The notes: generated by a model not told the origin, from the letters alone. 64,000 nt of DNA from JAHQVI01 sp050330195 (GCA_050330195.1 JBHJOB010000043.1:3213-67212); one strand, 5' to 3'; positions 52,282 through 62,775 are shown, counted from the stretch's first letter. Numbers and translations are program-made.

Positions 52282-55200
52282 TTAAAGCTCGGCCACCTCC
52301 CGCAAATGTGCGACTGCGACCGTCAGCTTGGCCAGCGTCAACTCGCTGCCGTTCAGGATCTCGTCGATGCTGTGCCGCGCCCGTGCGACCGCGACGCGAT
52401 GCGTCTCGCGCCAGGCTTCGAAATCCGGCTTGTCGCTGCCGGTCACCGCGAAAATCTTCTCCACGATGGCCCGCTGCGCCGAGGCGGCCGCCGCCAGCGC
52501 GCTGTTGAAGGCCAGCCTGTCATAATATTCGGCCGGCATGTGCCGCTCGCTGGAGGAGCGCATCTCATCGACCCGGAAGTGACTGCTCACGCGGAAATAG
52601 AGGCGCGCGACTTCCAGCTCCGGCCGGTTCAGTCTCGTGGCCAGCAGAATGATGTCCGGCCCATCGGTCAGCGCCTTCAGAATGGAGAAGCGGCGAGCGA
52701 GGTCCGCCGGGAGATCCTCGGCGACCATGCGGCCTTGCGCATCCTCAAGCCGCCCGATCAGCCACTCGTCGAAAATACTCTCGATGGAGCCGCTCAGCGT
52801 ATCGAGTCCGGCCCTGTAACGCTCGATCAGCGCGGATAGACCTTCCTGCAGATTGCCATAGCGCAGGAACCAGACAACCTGCCGGCGCAGCACATCCTGG
52901 ACCAGCATGTAGAGCGAGAGCTGGCGCTGACCGTCGATTTTGCCGTCGAGCGCGTCGATCGTGTCATAGAAGTCGTTGAGGCGGAACGCTCCGGTCGCCG
53001 CCGCGAACGCAAAGGCGACATCTTCCGTGCTGCGGCCGGTTTCCTCCTTCAGCCTCACGACGAGGGTCGAGCCGCCACGATTGATCGCGCCGTTGGACAG
53101 CATCGTTGCGATGATCTCGCGCCGCAGCGCATGGCTTTCGATCTCGGATGCGAAGCGTTCGCGCATGGATTTGGGGAAATAATCAGCCAGCACGCGGCTG
53201 AGATAGGGATCGTCCACGACGGTGGAATCGATCAGCTCGGAATAGAGCGCGATCTTCGACCAGGCCAGCAGAACGGCAAGCTCCGGCCGGGTCAGGGGCT
53301 GGCGCTTGCGGGCGCGTTCGGCGATCTCGGCGTCGGACGGCAGATGCTCGATCTGGCGGTCGAGCAGATCGGCATTTTCCAGCGCCACCATCAGACGGTT
53401 CTGAAAGCCAAGATCGGACAGACCGCGCATTTCGCCAAGGCTGATGGCAAGCGTCTGCAGATAGTTGTTCCGCAGAACCTTTTCCGCCACCTCGTCGGTC
53501 ATTTCGACGAGACAGGCATTGCGATCCTCAAGCGTCAGTTTTTCAGTTTCGAGCCCCTTCGCCATCGCGATCTTGATATTCACCTCCATGTCGGAGGAAT
53601 TCACGCCGGCCGAATTGTCGATGGCGTCGGTATTGATCCGCCCACCGAGCATTGCGAATTCGATGCGCGCGGCCTGGGTGATGCCCAGGTTGGCGCCCTC
53701 GCCGATGACTTTGGTCTGAAGGTCGGCGGCCGTCACGCGGATGGGGTCATTGGTCCGATCGTTGACGTCCTCATCGGTTTCACCCGAGGCGCGGGTATAG
53801 GTGCCGATCCCACCGAACCAGATGAGGTCGGTCTGCGCCTTGAGAAGCAGGCGCATGATCTCGTTCGGCGAAGCGGCCTTCTGCGCGATCCCCAGCAGAA
53901 TCTGCATCTGCGGCGAAAGGGGAATGCTTTTCGCCGCACGCGAAAATACCCCGCCGCCTTCTGAAATCAGCTCCCGGTCATAATCCTGCCAGCTCGAACG
54001 CGGCAGATCGAACAGGCGCTTGCGCTCCTGCCAGCTCGTCTCGGGATCGGGCGTCGGATCGATGAAGATGTCGCGGTGATCGAAGGCGGCAAGCAGCTTG
54101 ATCTTGCGCGACAGCAGCATCCCGTTGCCGAAGACGTCGCCGGACATATCGCCGATGCCGATCACACGGAAGGGCGTAGTCTGAATGTCGATGTTCATCT
54201 CGCGGAAGTGACGCTTGACCGCTTCCCAGCCGCCGCGCGCGGTGATGCCCATCTTCTTGTGATCGTAGCCGGCCGAACCGCCCGAGGCGAAAGCATCGCC
54301 CAGCCAGAAGCCGTTGGAGACCGCGAGCGCGTTGGCGATGTCGGAAAATGTCGCGGTGCCCTTGTCGGCGGCGACGACGAGGTAAGGGTCGTTTCCGTCG
54401 AGCCGGACCGTCTCTTTCGGTGGGATAATCTCGCCGTCCTTGAGATTGTCGGTGACGCTGAGCAGGTTGGCGATGAACGAACGATAGCAAGCTACGCCCT
54501 CCGCCATCATCGCGTCGCGCGAGCCGCCCTTGGGCAGATTGCGCGGCACGAAACCGCCCTTTGCCCCTTGCGGCACGATGATCGCATTCTTCACCTGCTG
54601 CGCCTTCGCCAGCGCAAGCACTTCGGTGCGGAAGTCCTGCGGGCGATCCGACCAGCGCAGGCCGCCGCGTGCGATCGGTCCGCCGCGCAGGTGGACGCCC
54701 TCGAAACGCGGCGAAGTGACGAAGATCTCCGCATAGGGTTTCGGAGCGGGAAGCCCCTCGACATCGCGGCTCCTGATCTTGATCGCGATAGACGGCCCAC
54801 AGGCCAGTTCCGTGGCCGGCTGATAGAAATTGGTGCGCAACGTCGCCTGAACCAGATTGAGCAGACGCCGGAGCATCCGGTCTTCATCGAGGCTGGCGAC
54901 ATTGTCCAGAGCGCCCTCGATGCGCTCCACGATCGGTCGGGCCGCCGCGCGTCTTTGTTCCTCGGTCCTGGCGGTCGCCGGATCGAACAGCGTATGGAAA
55001 AGCTGAACGAGTTCGCGGACGATGCCGCCATGCTGGGTCAGCGTTCGCGCGAGATAGATCTGCCCGAATGGCGCGCCGATCTGCCTGAGATAGGAACCGT
55101 AGCCGCGCATCATCGCGACTTCGCGCCAGTCGAGCCCGGCTTCGATGATCAGGCGGTTGAAAAGATCGTTCGCCGCATCGCCTCGCCATATGGCGAGGAA

Positions 55201-57108
55201 ACAGCCCTCAAGCCGTTCCTGATGTTTGTCCAGATCGACCGGATCGCCATTCGCGCTCTCGATCAGCAACTCATGAAGAAAGACCTTGACGCGCTCGCCG
55301 TCGCGCCGGGTGGTCAGTTCGTAGGTCTGTTCGGAGACGACGGAGAAGCCGAGATTCTCCAGCACCGGAACGCGGCGGCTCAGCGAAATCGGCTCGTGCA
55401 TCTGGTAGAGCATGACATAAAGTCGGCGCGGCGGCAGGTCCGGACTGCTGAAGAAGCTGATGCCGACCTTCAGTTCCTCCGACAGCCTTTCGATCTTCTC
55501 GATGTCGATCAGCGCGCGGGCAGGGGTATTGCCATGCTCATAGCCCGGCGGGAACGCCTCGCCGTAGCGCTGAATGATCGTGCTCGCGCTGCGCCCGTAA
55601 CTGTCCCTGATCAGCACCTGGAGATCGTCCTGCCAGTTGCGAACGATCTTTTCGACTTCCGCCTGCAGATCGTCCACCGAGACATCCGGCACCTTGTCCT
55701 GATCTTTCCACAGCACGACATGCAGACGCACCAGCGGGCCGATGGTGAACACCGGCGTGAATTCCTTCATATGCGCGTCGAAAGTCTTCTCAAGCAGCGC
55801 GATGATCTTTTGGCGGATCTTCGTACTGAACTTCTCGCGCGTGATGTAGACCAGCACCGATGCGAACCGGCCGAACTCGTCGGGACGGACGAAAATCCGT
55901 GTCCGCGGCATCAGCTCCAGCCGCACCAGTTGGCTGGCAATCTCGGTAAGCTGATCCGAAGGGATCTGGAACAGTTCGTCGCGGGGAAAGGTTTCAAGAA
56001 TATTCGTCAGGACACGTCCGGAATAGCTGTTCTGTCCGAAGCGCAGGTTCCGGAAGACCTGTTCCACCTTGTGGCGCAGAAACGGAATGCGTCTGGAAGA
56101 TTCGTTGTAGGCCGAGGCGGAAAACAGACCGACAAGGCGCAACTCGCCCGTCAGTTCGCCCTCGGGCGAATAAAGCTTGATGCCGATGGAATCGGTATGC
56201 ACGCGGCGCTGGACAGGGGAAAGAAAATTCGCCTTCGTGATGATCAGCAGATCGGGGGCGCCGAAAAATTCCCGCGCAATGGGACTCATCTCCTGATGCC
56301 TGCCGGTCCGGCGCAGGACGTGCATATCCGGATCGCGCAACAGTCCAAGGCCGGTTTCCGGCTTCATGTCCAACTGGGGTTCGGTCCCGTCCATCGTAAA
56401 GTCGTATTCGCGCACGCCCAGAAAAGTGAAATGCCCCTCCGCAAGCCACTTCATGAACTGGATCGATTCAGCCAGTTCGTCGACAGCAACCGGCGGCGGC
56501 AGATTCACATATGTGTCGATCACCGCGCGGAGACGGGAGACCATAGGCATCCAGTCGGAAACGACAATACGCACCTGCTCGAAGATCGTCTCCAGCCGTT
56601 CGAGCAGATCGGCACGCTCGCGATCGCCCTCCAGCGGGTCGATATGGATATGGAAGAAGCTCTCCGCATGACCTGCATTGATTGGCGCGCTATGGGCGGC
56701 GACGAGTCCGGTGAGTTCGCCATCCGTGTTGCGGTGAACTCGAAAGATGGGATGCGCGACGTAGCGCGCGCTGTGACCGCGATCATTCAGCTCGACCAGA
56801 ACCGAGGAAAGCAGGAAGGGCATGTCGTCGTTGACGGCTTCGATGACGGTGATGGGACCGCCTGCTCCGCCATCGTCGTAATCGTAGACGCGCAGCTTGC
56901 GTTCCTTGGGGGCGCGTTTCTGGAAGAAGTTGAACGCGCTGATGGCAAGCTGGGTCAGTTTCTCCTGAGGGAAGAGATCCTGCTGTGTCTCACTGGGCGT
57001 GGAAAACAATGCGGCCGTAAACGCAGACGCAAGCCGTCCATCCGTCCCCTCCGCCGAGGCGGCCTTCTCGACCTCTTGGGACACTGTGGAAATCTTCAAC
57101 TGGCTCAT
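52282..57108 (-). CDS. gdhB: Large NAD-specific glutamate dehydrogenase
   Basis: 1608 residues from the ATG at 57108, the size of the 180-kDa NAD-glutamate dehydrogenases (L-GDH). Conserved sections include RGGLRWSDRPQDFRTEVLAL near residue 815 and KGGFVPRNLPKGGSRDAMMA near 855 (catalytic domain), IKIAMAKGLETEKLTLEDRN in the C-terminal half, and N-terminal ACT-like regions. It interconverts glutamate and 2-oxoglutarate plus ammonium, mainly in the catabolic direction, cytoplasmic. The frame extends to 57237, but the shorter start begins at the family N-terminus (MSQLK). It is a single-gene unit. Confidence 0.95.
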   Translation of the reverse strand: MSQLKISTVSQEVEKAASAEGTDGRLASAFTAALFSTPSETQQDLFPQEKLTQLAISAFNFFQKRAPKERKLRVYDYDDGGAGGPITVIEAVNDDMPFLLSSVLVELNDRGHSARYVAHPIFRVHRNTDGELTGLVAAHSAPINAGHAESFFHIHIDPLEGDRERADLLERLETIFEQVRIVVSDWMPMVSRLRAVIDTYVNLPPPVAVDELAESIQFMKWLAEGHFTFLGVREYDFTMDGTEPQLDMKPETGLGLLRDPDMHVLRRTGRHQEMSPIAREFFGAPDLLIITKANFLSPVQRRVHTDSIGIKLYSPEGELTGELRLVGLFSASAYNESSRRIPFLRHKVEQVFRNLRFGQNSYSGRVLTNILETFPRDELFQIPSDQLTEIASQLVRLELMPRTRIFVRPDEFGRFASVLVYITREKFSTKIRQKIIALLEKTFDAHMKEFTPVFTIGPLVRLHVVLWKDQDKVPDVSVDDLQAEVEKIVRNWQDDLQVLIRDSYGRSASTIIQRYGEAFPPGYEHGNTPARALIDIEKIERLSEELKVGISFFSSPDLPPRRLYVMLYQMHEPISLSRRVPVLENLGFSVVSEQTYELTTRRDGERVKVFLHELLIESANGDPVDLDKHQERLEGCFLAIWRGDAANDLFNRLIIEAGLDWREVAMMRGYGSYLRQIGAPFGQIYLARTLTQHGGIVRELVQLFHTLFDPATARTEEQRRAAARPIVERIEGALDNVASLDEDRMLRRLLNLVQATLRTNFYQPATELACGPSIAIKIRSRDVEGLPAPKPYAEIFVTSPRFEGVHLRGGPIARGGLRWSDRPQDFRTEVLALAKAQQVKNAIIVPQGAKGGFVPRNLPKGGSRDAMMAEGVACYRSFIANLLSVTDNLKDGEIIPPKETVRLDGNDPYLVVAADKGTATFSDIANALAVSNGFWLGDAFASGGSAGYDHKKMGITARGGWEAVKRHFREMNIDIQTTPFRVIGIGDMSGDVFGNGMLLSRKIKLLAAFDHRDIFIDPTPDPETSWQERKRLFDLPRSSWQDYDRELISEGGGVFSRAAKSIPLSPQMQILLGIAQKAASPNEIMRLLLKAQTDLIWFGGIGTYTRASGETDEDVNDRTNDPIRVTAADLQTKVIGEGANLGITQAARIEFAMLGGRINTDAIDNSAGVNSSDMEVNIKIAMAKGLETEKLTLEDRNACLVEMTDEVAEKVLRNNYLQTLAISLGEMRGLSDLGFQNRLMVALENADLLDRQIEHLPSDAEIAERARKRQPLTRPELAVLLAWSKIALYSELIDSTVVDDPYLSRVLADYFPKSMRERFASEIESHALRREIIATMLSNGAINRGGSTLVVRLKEETGRSTEDVAFAFAAATGAFRLNDFYDTIDALDGKIDGQRQLSLYMLVQDVLRRQVVWFLRYGNLQEGLSALIERYRAGLDTLSGSIESIFDEWLIGRLEDAQGRMVAEDLPADLARRFSILKALTDGPDIILLATRLNRPELEVARLYFRVSSHFRVDEMRSSSERHMPAEYYDRLAFNSALAAAASAQRAIVEKIFAVTGSDKPDFEAWRETHRVAVARARHSIDEILNGSELTLAKLTVAVAHLREVAEL

Positions 57109-57406
57109 GGCGCGGCCTCGGGCTTTGTTTTCTGCACGTATTCTGGGCAGTCTCAATTTAGCACAGTGTCGAACCGATTTGGTTTCGGCAAGGCCGCAGA
57201 CCGCTTTTGTGGAGCAAATCGCCTCGGTATGAACCACTAGCCATCTTGTATGACGACGATTTTTCGCATGTTTGTGAAAATCGCGGCTTAAGGAGACGCG
57301 GAGGTTTTTAAGCGTATTGGCGGGAGTGGCAGATACTCGCCGCAGGCGCGGCGCGGTTTCGCTTCAAGCGCCGACGTCACTTTGGCCGGCAGGCGCCGCA
57401 GGATGA

Positions 57407-57646
57407 TCAGAGGATATTATGGGAGCCGTCGCAGAAGGGCTCGTCGCAGGTCTGCTTGCAGCCGCAAAGATTGACCGCTTCGGTGCGTTCCGCGGTGAAC
57501 ACCAACGGCTCGATATCGCTGCCCTTGTGGGAGCCGTCGCAAAATGGCTGGCGAGAGGACAACCCGCAGCGGCACCAGGAGTAGGTGCGCCCTTCCGTCA
57601 GTTCGACGAGATAGGGGCTCAACTGCGCGGGAGTTGGATCTGCCAT
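57407..57646 (-). CDS. CDGSH iron-sulfur domain protein
   Basis: 79 residues. Two CDGSH motifs, CRCGLSSRQPFCDGSH and CGCKQTCDEPFCDGSH, each provide the Cys3-His ligands of a [2Fe-2S] cluster, as in bacterial MiNT-like proteins. The ATG at 57646 lies behind an AGGG-rich ribosome site; longer starts at 57673 and 57700 are possible. Small cytoplasmic redox or electron-carrier protein. Stands alone between gdh and the lipid transport operon. Confidence 0.92.
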   Translation of the reverse strand: MADPTPAQLSPYLVELTEGRTYSWCRCGLSSRQPFCDGSHKGSDIEPLVFTAERTEAVNLCGCKQTCDEPFCDGSHNIL

Positions 57647-57827
57647 TGCCCTGTCTTCCCTTTGATGGTCCATGAGCTCGGGAGGAGCTGAAGGGTTCAT
57701 CGGAATGCCATTAGCGCAAGTCGCCAGCGAGATGCAAGCGGGCCACCGGCGAATGCAGCGGCGCGTGTCAAAAATGTTCTGCTGGATGGCCGATCGATGC
57801 GGGGAACCGTCAGCAAGGGAAGCCAGC

Positions 57828-58445
57828 TTACGCTGAACCGCGCCCGCGCCGCGATGAAAGCCACTTGACCAGCTGTTCTGTCACCTGATTAAAATCGTTC
57901 TGCAGAGCGATAATGCCATTGGCCGGGTCGTCGCTCGAAGCCGGCGACCGGGCGCTGAACTGTTTTGTAGCGATCACGCTGGAGCCGATATGGTCGATCA
58001 GTTTGACGAACAGCGTCACCACCGCTTCCGAGCGGCCATCGGCGACTTCGACCTCGAACTTGCGGATCTCGATTGCCAGCGTATATTCGCCATCGACACG
58101 ATCCTCCGTCGTCAGGACGGCGCGGAACGCCTGGGAATCCTGCATCGCCTCGACGATGCGGGCCCGCACGAGGCTGGTGAGCCGGTCGCTCCAGGCGGCA
58201 TCCTCGAAATAGGCGATCCGGCCGCCCGAGGCCATCACCAGAACGCGGTCAGTATCGAGCGCTCGCATGGCGGTCGGCTGCGAGACGGTGATCTGAACCG
58301 GCCAGCGGCGGAATTTGGAGTTCGAGAGATCGGGTGCGGAGAGGTTGAAGGTCGCCGGGGGCTCGGTTGCCCCTATACCAGCCACAGCGCAGCCGCCAAG
58401 CCATAGACACACCATGCCCGTATGGATCAACGGCAATATTCTCAT
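57828..58445 (-). CDS. ABC-type transport auxiliary lipoprotein (Mla/Pqi-associated)
   Basis: 205 residues with lipobox WLGGC (Cys at about 18). The mature part, starting AVAGIGATEPPATFNL, matches the ABC_trans_aux (PqiC/YmbA-like) family, which accompanies MCE-domain transporters; RRWPVQITVSQPTAMRALDT and ASGGRIAYFEDAAW are conserved segments. It is probably anchored in the outer membrane. The ATG at 58445 is preferred over a TTG at 58475. Last gene of the MlaE-MlaF-MlaD-like operon. Confidence 0.88.
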   Translation of the reverse strand: MRILPLIHTGMVCLWLGGCAVAGIGATEPPATFNLSAPDLSNSKFRRWPVQITVSQPTAMRALDTDRVLVMASGGRIAYFEDAAWSDRLTSLVRARIVEAMQDSQAFRAVLTTEDRVDGEYTLAIEIRKFEVEVADGRSEAVVTLFVKLIDHIGSSVIATKQFSARSPASSDDPANGIIALQNDFNQVTEQLVKWLSSRRGRGSA

Positions 58446-58511
58446 GCCCCGTAGCCTTCGCCCATTTATCCCCAAAGAGCCCTAACATGATCGGCTTTTA
58501 AGTCAATTTCA

Positions 58512-59465
58512 TTATTGTCCCGGCTTGTACTCCGGAACCTGCGAACCGCCGAAGATGATGCTTGAGGGATTTGCCTCGACTTTCTGCAAGACACGGTCGA
58601 GATTTTCGGCCAGACGGCGTCCATCACGCATGAACAGCTCGAATTCCCTCATACTGCGCCTAGCCTGATAGGTAAGACCTCCGGCCTGATCTCCAAGACT
58701 CTTCTCCAGCTTGTCGGCGAGATTGCGGAAGGATTGCGCCGCCTGTTGCGCTTGGGCCACAACAGATTGCTCGCCACCGCCGAGTGAGGCGCTGAGCTGA
58801 TCGACGGTATTTTCCATCTTGTCGGCAAGTCCGGTGAAGCGCTCCGACAGCGTGCGGGCGTTCTTGATGACCGCCGCGACATCGTCTCGGTTTTCACTCA
58901 GCATCGAGGTGAAGGCTTCGACATTCCGGGTCGTGCTGGCGATCAGCTTCTCATTGTTCGCGATAAGGTCGTTCAGCCGCGAAAAGACCGCGTTCGCATT
59001 GCCGAGCGTTTCGGGCACGGCGTCGACCACCGCACCGAGCCCCGAGCCCGTATTGTCCGCGTAAATTGTGGGAAATGTCTCTCCCTCCTTCACCGTCAGC
59101 ATCCCGGCCTCCGGCGTTCCCGGCGTGACGGAGAGCGCAACCCAGCCCGCGAGCCCCTGCTGCAGCACCTGCGCGCGCGAATCCTCCCGTATGGGCGTGT
59201 CCTCGGCCACGGTGATGATGACGCGCACCTTGCGCGTATCCTCCGGCATGATCTCCATGCTCGTCACCGAACCGATGCGGATACCGTTGAACAGCACCGC
59301 GCCCGCCTCGGTCAGCCCCTGCACCGAACCGTTGAAGATCACGTCGTAACGCTTGGCTCCGCCGCCATTGACGTAATGCTGCAGCCAATAGGCAAACCCC
59401 AGCGCTCCACCGAGCGCCAGCAGCACGAACAGGCCGATGACCAGATAATTCGCTCGCGTTTCCAT
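58512..59465 (-). CDS. MlaD-like MCE-domain protein of a lipid transporter
   Basis: 317 residues. A membrane anchor (residues 8-28, LVIGLFVLLALGGALGFAYW) is followed by one MCE domain (about 38-120; YDVIFNGSVQGLTEAGAVLF, NGIRIGSV) and a long helical region with coiled-coil character to the end. MCE proteins form hexameric rings that bind and shuttle phospholipids in the periplasm. It starts six bases downstream of the mlaF-like stop. This fits an Mla-type lipid-asymmetry system. Confidence 0.92.
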   Translation of the reverse strand: METRANYLVIGLFVLLALGGALGFAYWLQHYVNGGGAKRYDVIFNGSVQGLTEAGAVLFNGIRIGSVTSMEIMPEDTRKVRVIITVAEDTPIREDSRAQVLQQGLAGWVALSVTPGTPEAGMLTVKEGETFPTIYADNTGSGLGAVVDAVPETLGNANAVFSRLNDLIANNEKLIASTTRNVEAFTSMLSENRDDVAAVIKNARTLSERFTGLADKMENTVDQLSASLGGGEQSVVAQAQQAAQSFRNLADKLEKSLGDQAGGLTYQARRSMREFELFMRDGRRLAENLDRVLQKVEANPSSIIFGGSQVPEYKPGQ

Positions 59466-59471
59466 ATGTCT

Positions 59472-60248
59472 TTACCGGAGCGCTGCGCGCGCCCGCTCTC
59501 CGCAAAAATAGTCCTCAACCCACGGATGGGCCGGATTTTCCGCCAGATCCTGCGGCGTTCCCGTCCGCACGACCTTCTGCTCGGCGAGGACGGCGACACG
59601 GTCGCAGATCGCGAAGATGCTGTCGAGATCATGCGTCACCATGTAGACCGTCAGCCCGAGCGTCTGCTGCAAGCGCCGTATAAGCTGGTCGAAGGCCGCC
59701 GCGCTGATCGGGTCGAGGCCGGATGTCGGCTCGTCGAGGAACACGATCTCCGGATCGAGCGCAAGCGCCCGCGCGAGCCCGGCCCGCTTTCTCATGCCGC
59801 CGGACAGCTCCGACGGGTGCTTGTGGGCCGCGTCGGGATCAAGCCCGACCATGGCCAGCTTCATGAACGCCAGCTCATCCATGGCCGATTTCGGCAGCTT
59901 GAGCTGTTCGCGCATCGGCGCCTGAATGTTCTGCAGGACCGTCAGCGACGAGAACAGCGCCCCGTCCTGAAACAGCACGCCCCAGCGCCGTTCCACCGCC
60001 AGCCGCCGCCGCATGTCGAGCGCGGTCATGTCGTGGCCGAAAACCTCGATGCTGCCCTGATCGACCGGCACGAGGCCCGTAATGCAGCGCAGCAGCACCG
60101 ATTTGCCCATGCCCGAGGCCCCGGCGATGCCCAGCACCTCGCCGCGATAAACGTCGAGATCGAGATCGTCGAAAATGAGCTGCCGCCCGAAGCGCTTGGT
60201 GAGATCGCGCACGCGGATGATGATGTCGCCCTGCCTGTAGCGTTCCAT
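59472..60248 (-). CDS. MlaF-like ABC transporter ATPase
   Basis: 258 residues with Walker A GASGMGKS, signature LSGGMRKRAGLARAL, Walker B IVFLDEP and H-loop VTHDLDSI, all intact. The -MRKRAGLARAL- signature is typical of MlaF/Ttg2A. The ATG at 60248 lies two bases after the permease stop codon; a TTG two codons earlier would overlap it. It drives lipid transport together with the permease and MCE protein. Confidence 0.93.
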   Translation of the reverse strand: MERYRQGDIIIRVRDLTKRFGRQLIFDDLDLDVYRGEVLGIAGASGMGKSVLLRCITGLVPVDQGSIEVFGHDMTALDMRRRLAVERRWGVLFQDGALFSSLTVLQNIQAPMREQLKLPKSAMDELAFMKLAMVGLDPDAAHKHPSELSGGMRKRAGLARALALDPEIVFLDEPTSGLDPISAAAFDQLIRRLQQTLGLTVYMVTHDLDSIFAICDRVAVLAEQKVVRTGTPQDLAENPAHPWVEDYFCGERARAALR

Positions 60249-60250
60249 GC

Positions 60251-61426
60251 TCAATATCCGCTTGCCGTGAGATAAATCGCGAACAGCGCGTCGAAGACGA
60301 TGACAAGGAAGATCGCCTTCACCACCGACGTCGTCACATGCGCGCCGAGCGATTCCGCGCTGCCCTTGACGCTCATGCCCTCCAGACAGCCGACCAGACC
60401 TATGATCAGCGCGATGAACGGCGCCTTGACGAGCCCGACGAGAAAATGTCGCATGTTGATGGCGTCATGGAGGCGCTGCAGATAGACCTCCATGCCGATG
60501 TCGAGATAGAGCATCGACATCAGCGCGCCGCCGAAAAGGCACATCAGATCGCCGATGAAGACGAGAATCGGCAGCGAAACGATCAGCGCCGCGATACGCG
60601 GCAGCACCAGCGTTTCTATCGGGTCGATGCCGATGGTGCGCATGGCGTCGATCTCCTCGCGCATTTTCATCGAGCCGATCTCGGCCGTAAAGGCGGAGGC
60701 CGAGCGCCCGGCGACCATGATCGCGGTCAGGAGAACGCCCACCTCGCGCAGGGCGAGAATACCGAGCATGTCGATGGCGAACGGCTCCGCGCCGAAAGTG
60801 GCGAGCTGAATCACGCCCTGCTGGACGATCACGGCCCCAATGAGCAGGCAGATCAGCGCGATGATCGGCACGGCGCGCAGGCCGGTATGCTCGATATGAT
60901 GCGCAAAGGCGGTCCATCGGAACCGCCACGGGCGCAGCGCCACGCGCCCGGCCGACGCCGTTGCCTGGCCGAGAAATCCCGTCAGACGCACGGCATCGTC
61001 AACGGCGCGGACCAGCGCCACAAAGGCGTCGCTCACGAGCGGGATCGAGAAACGGCGCTTTTGCCGGGCAGGCTTGTCCCTGACGATATTCTTGTCCACC
61101 ACGCTTAGCAGAATGCGCTGTTTTTCGCTGATTTCCGTAAAGTGAACCTCAACGCCGGCGTCCGTGAGGCCGGTGCGCAGATGATGAAGCAGCCATGCTC
61201 CGGCCGTGTCCAGATCCTCCACCACCGGCAGCCGGATCGCGGCCTGGCGCAGATTGCCTTTACGGGCGGTGGCCTTGACCTTTTCGATGGCGGCGTGAAG
61301 GGCGGCGAAATTTTCCACCGTCCATGCGCCCGCGGGCGTCAGGCGCAGCACGCCGCCGTGAAGCTCCGCGAGCAGGGGCGGACGCGCCGCTGCCTTGGAT
61401 GAGGCTTTTTCCGCGTGATCGAGCAT
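60251..61426 (-). CDS. MlaE-like permease with N-terminal STAS-like domain
   Basis: 391 residues, longer than E. coli MlaE (about 260) because residues 20-115 form a STAS-type domain (HGGVLRLTPAGAWTVENFAAL), a function given by the separate protein MlaB in E. coli. The MlaE part starts near residue 150, with conserved FGAEPFAIDMLGILALREVG and AFTAEIGSMKMREEIDAMRT, and five or so membrane segments. It is the first gene of the lipid transport operon. Confidence 0.93.
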   Translation of the reverse strand: MLDHAEKASSKAAARPPLLAELHGGVLRLTPAGAWTVENFAALHAAIEKVKATARKGNLRQAAIRLPVVEDLDTAGAWLLHHLRTGLTDAGVEVHFTEISEKQRILLSVVDKNIVRDKPARQKRRFSIPLVSDAFVALVRAVDDAVRLTGFLGQATASAGRVALRPWRFRWTAFAHHIEHTGLRAVPIIALICLLIGAVIVQQGVIQLATFGAEPFAIDMLGILALREVGVLLTAIMVAGRSASAFTAEIGSMKMREEIDAMRTIGIDPIETLVLPRIAALIVSLPILVFIGDLMCLFGGALMSMLYLDIGMEVYLQRLHDAINMRHFLVGLVKAPFIALIIGLVGCLEGMSVKGSAESLGAHVTTSVVKAIFLVIVFDALFAIYLTASGY

Positions 61427-61530
61427 GGTCTACATCAGCGCCTTCACCTGAAATGCGCGCGGACCTTGCCAGCAAACGCCGGAATGGTCCAGCCGGTTCA
61501 GATGCGGCATGTCCGTGGCCGGTTGAAGCG

Positions 61531-62775
61531 TCAGTTGTCCCGGCCGTCTCCGGCAAGCACGCCGCCATTCCAGCGCCGCATCAGCACAAGCGCGAGGACG
61601 AGACCGACGGCTCCCAGCGCCGCCATCGCCAGATAGGCCTGCCCCGCATAAGCGTGGTAAAGCGGCCCGGCGGCAAGCGCGGCTAGCCCCATCGCGACGC
61701 TCGCAGTGATCGAGGCATAAAGCCCCTGAGCCGAAGCGGCAAGCCGCGACGGGATCGCCTGCGTCAGAAACTGCATGGCTCCAAGATGGGCCGCGCCAAA
61801 GGTCAGGCCGTGCATGGCCTGCACGGCGAAAAGCACGGCCAGCGGCGGGTCGAACGCGGTGACGGTCCAGCGGATCGCCGACGCCGCCGCGGCGATGGCG
61901 AGAAGCTGGACCGGACCGAACCAGCGGTTGACGCGCGCCCCATAGGCGAAAAGCGCGATTTCCGCGATGACGCCGATGGCCCAGAGCGCGCCGATGATCG
62001 TCGGCGAGATCTGCGCGGCGTTCCAGTGCAGCGTGCCGAAGATGTAGTAGACCGCGTGAGCCGACTGGATCGCTCCAGCGGCAATCAGAAACAGCCACAG
62101 CTCCGGCACCTTCATCAGCCTGACCATGTCCGCGAAGCGCAATGCGGGCCGCGCCGCTACCGGCTTTGCGTCCGCTGCTCCGCCGCCGCTGCTGATATCG
62201 GCATCGCGCGGCAACAGATAGGCCGAGGCGAGAACGAGCCCCGCAGCCCCGATGAACAGCCAGATCGCCGCCTGCGGTCCCCAGAGGTCGATGGCCACTC
62301 CGCCGCCGGTCGTCATTGCGATGAAGCTTATCGAACCCCACAGGCGCATCTGTCCATAGTCCGCGCGTCCGGCCCGCGCCCCGGCAAGCGCGACCGTGTC
62401 GGTGAGCGGGATGACCGACATCCAGAACAGCGTGAACACGATGACGGCGGCGAATATGGCCGGGAAACCTTCGGCCCAGGGCAGAATGAGAATGGTCGCA
62501 AGCGCTCCCCAGGAAAGCGCCTTGATGAATCCGGCGGGACGCTCGTAGCGGTCGGCGAGAAATGTCATCGCCGGAATGAACAGCGCGCGTGTGAAGACGG
62601 GGACCGCATAGATCAGCGCGATCTGCGGCTCGCTCAATCCCCGCCACTTCAGCCAGAGCGGCAGATAGGGCATGTAGCACCCGACGATCAGGAAGGAGGT
62701 GGCGAAAAACACCGAAAGGCGCAGCCCGAAACTGTCATCCACAACGGGCCTGAGGAATGCGTTCTTTTTCTGCAC
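61531..62775 (-). CDS. MFS transporter, 3-phenylpropionate permease-like
   Basis: 414 residues from a GTG at 62775 that has AGGG five bases upstream; the open frame continues to 62889 but that part overlaps the dispersed repeat. Twelve membrane segments with FFATSFLIVGCYMPYLPLWL at the start, typical of the MFS_1_like/HcaT-LacY group. RAGRADYGQMRLWGSISFIA is a second signature. Substrate unknown (aromatic acids or nucleosides in relatives). Confidence 0.88.
   Translation of the reverse strand: MQKKNAFLRPVVDDSFGLRLSVFFATSFLIVGCYMPYLPLWLKWRGLSEPQIALIYAVPVFTRALFIPAMTFLADRYERPAGFIKALSWGALATILILPWAEGFPAIFAAVIVFTLFWMSVIPLTDTVALAGARAGRADYGQMRLWGSISFIAMTTGGGVAIDLWGPQAAIWLFIGAAGLVLASAYLLPRDADISSGGGAADAKPVAARPALRFADMVRLMKVPELWLFLIAAGAIQSAHAVYYIFGTLHWNAAQISPTIIGALWAIGVIAEIALFAYGARVNRWFGPVQLLAIAAAASAIRWTVTAFDPPLAVLFAVQAMHGLTFGAAHLGAMQFLTQAIPSRLAASAQGLYASITASVAMGLAALAAGPLYHAYAGQAYLAMAALGAVGLVLALVLMRRWNGGVLAGDGRDN

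Noticed and set aside
53131..57240. Long open frames on the plus strand opposite the glutamate dehydrogenase gene (up to 1054 codons)
   Set aside because: Mirror frames of a GC-rich coding gene; no recognisable domain, while the minus strand encodes a clear full-length dehydrogenase.
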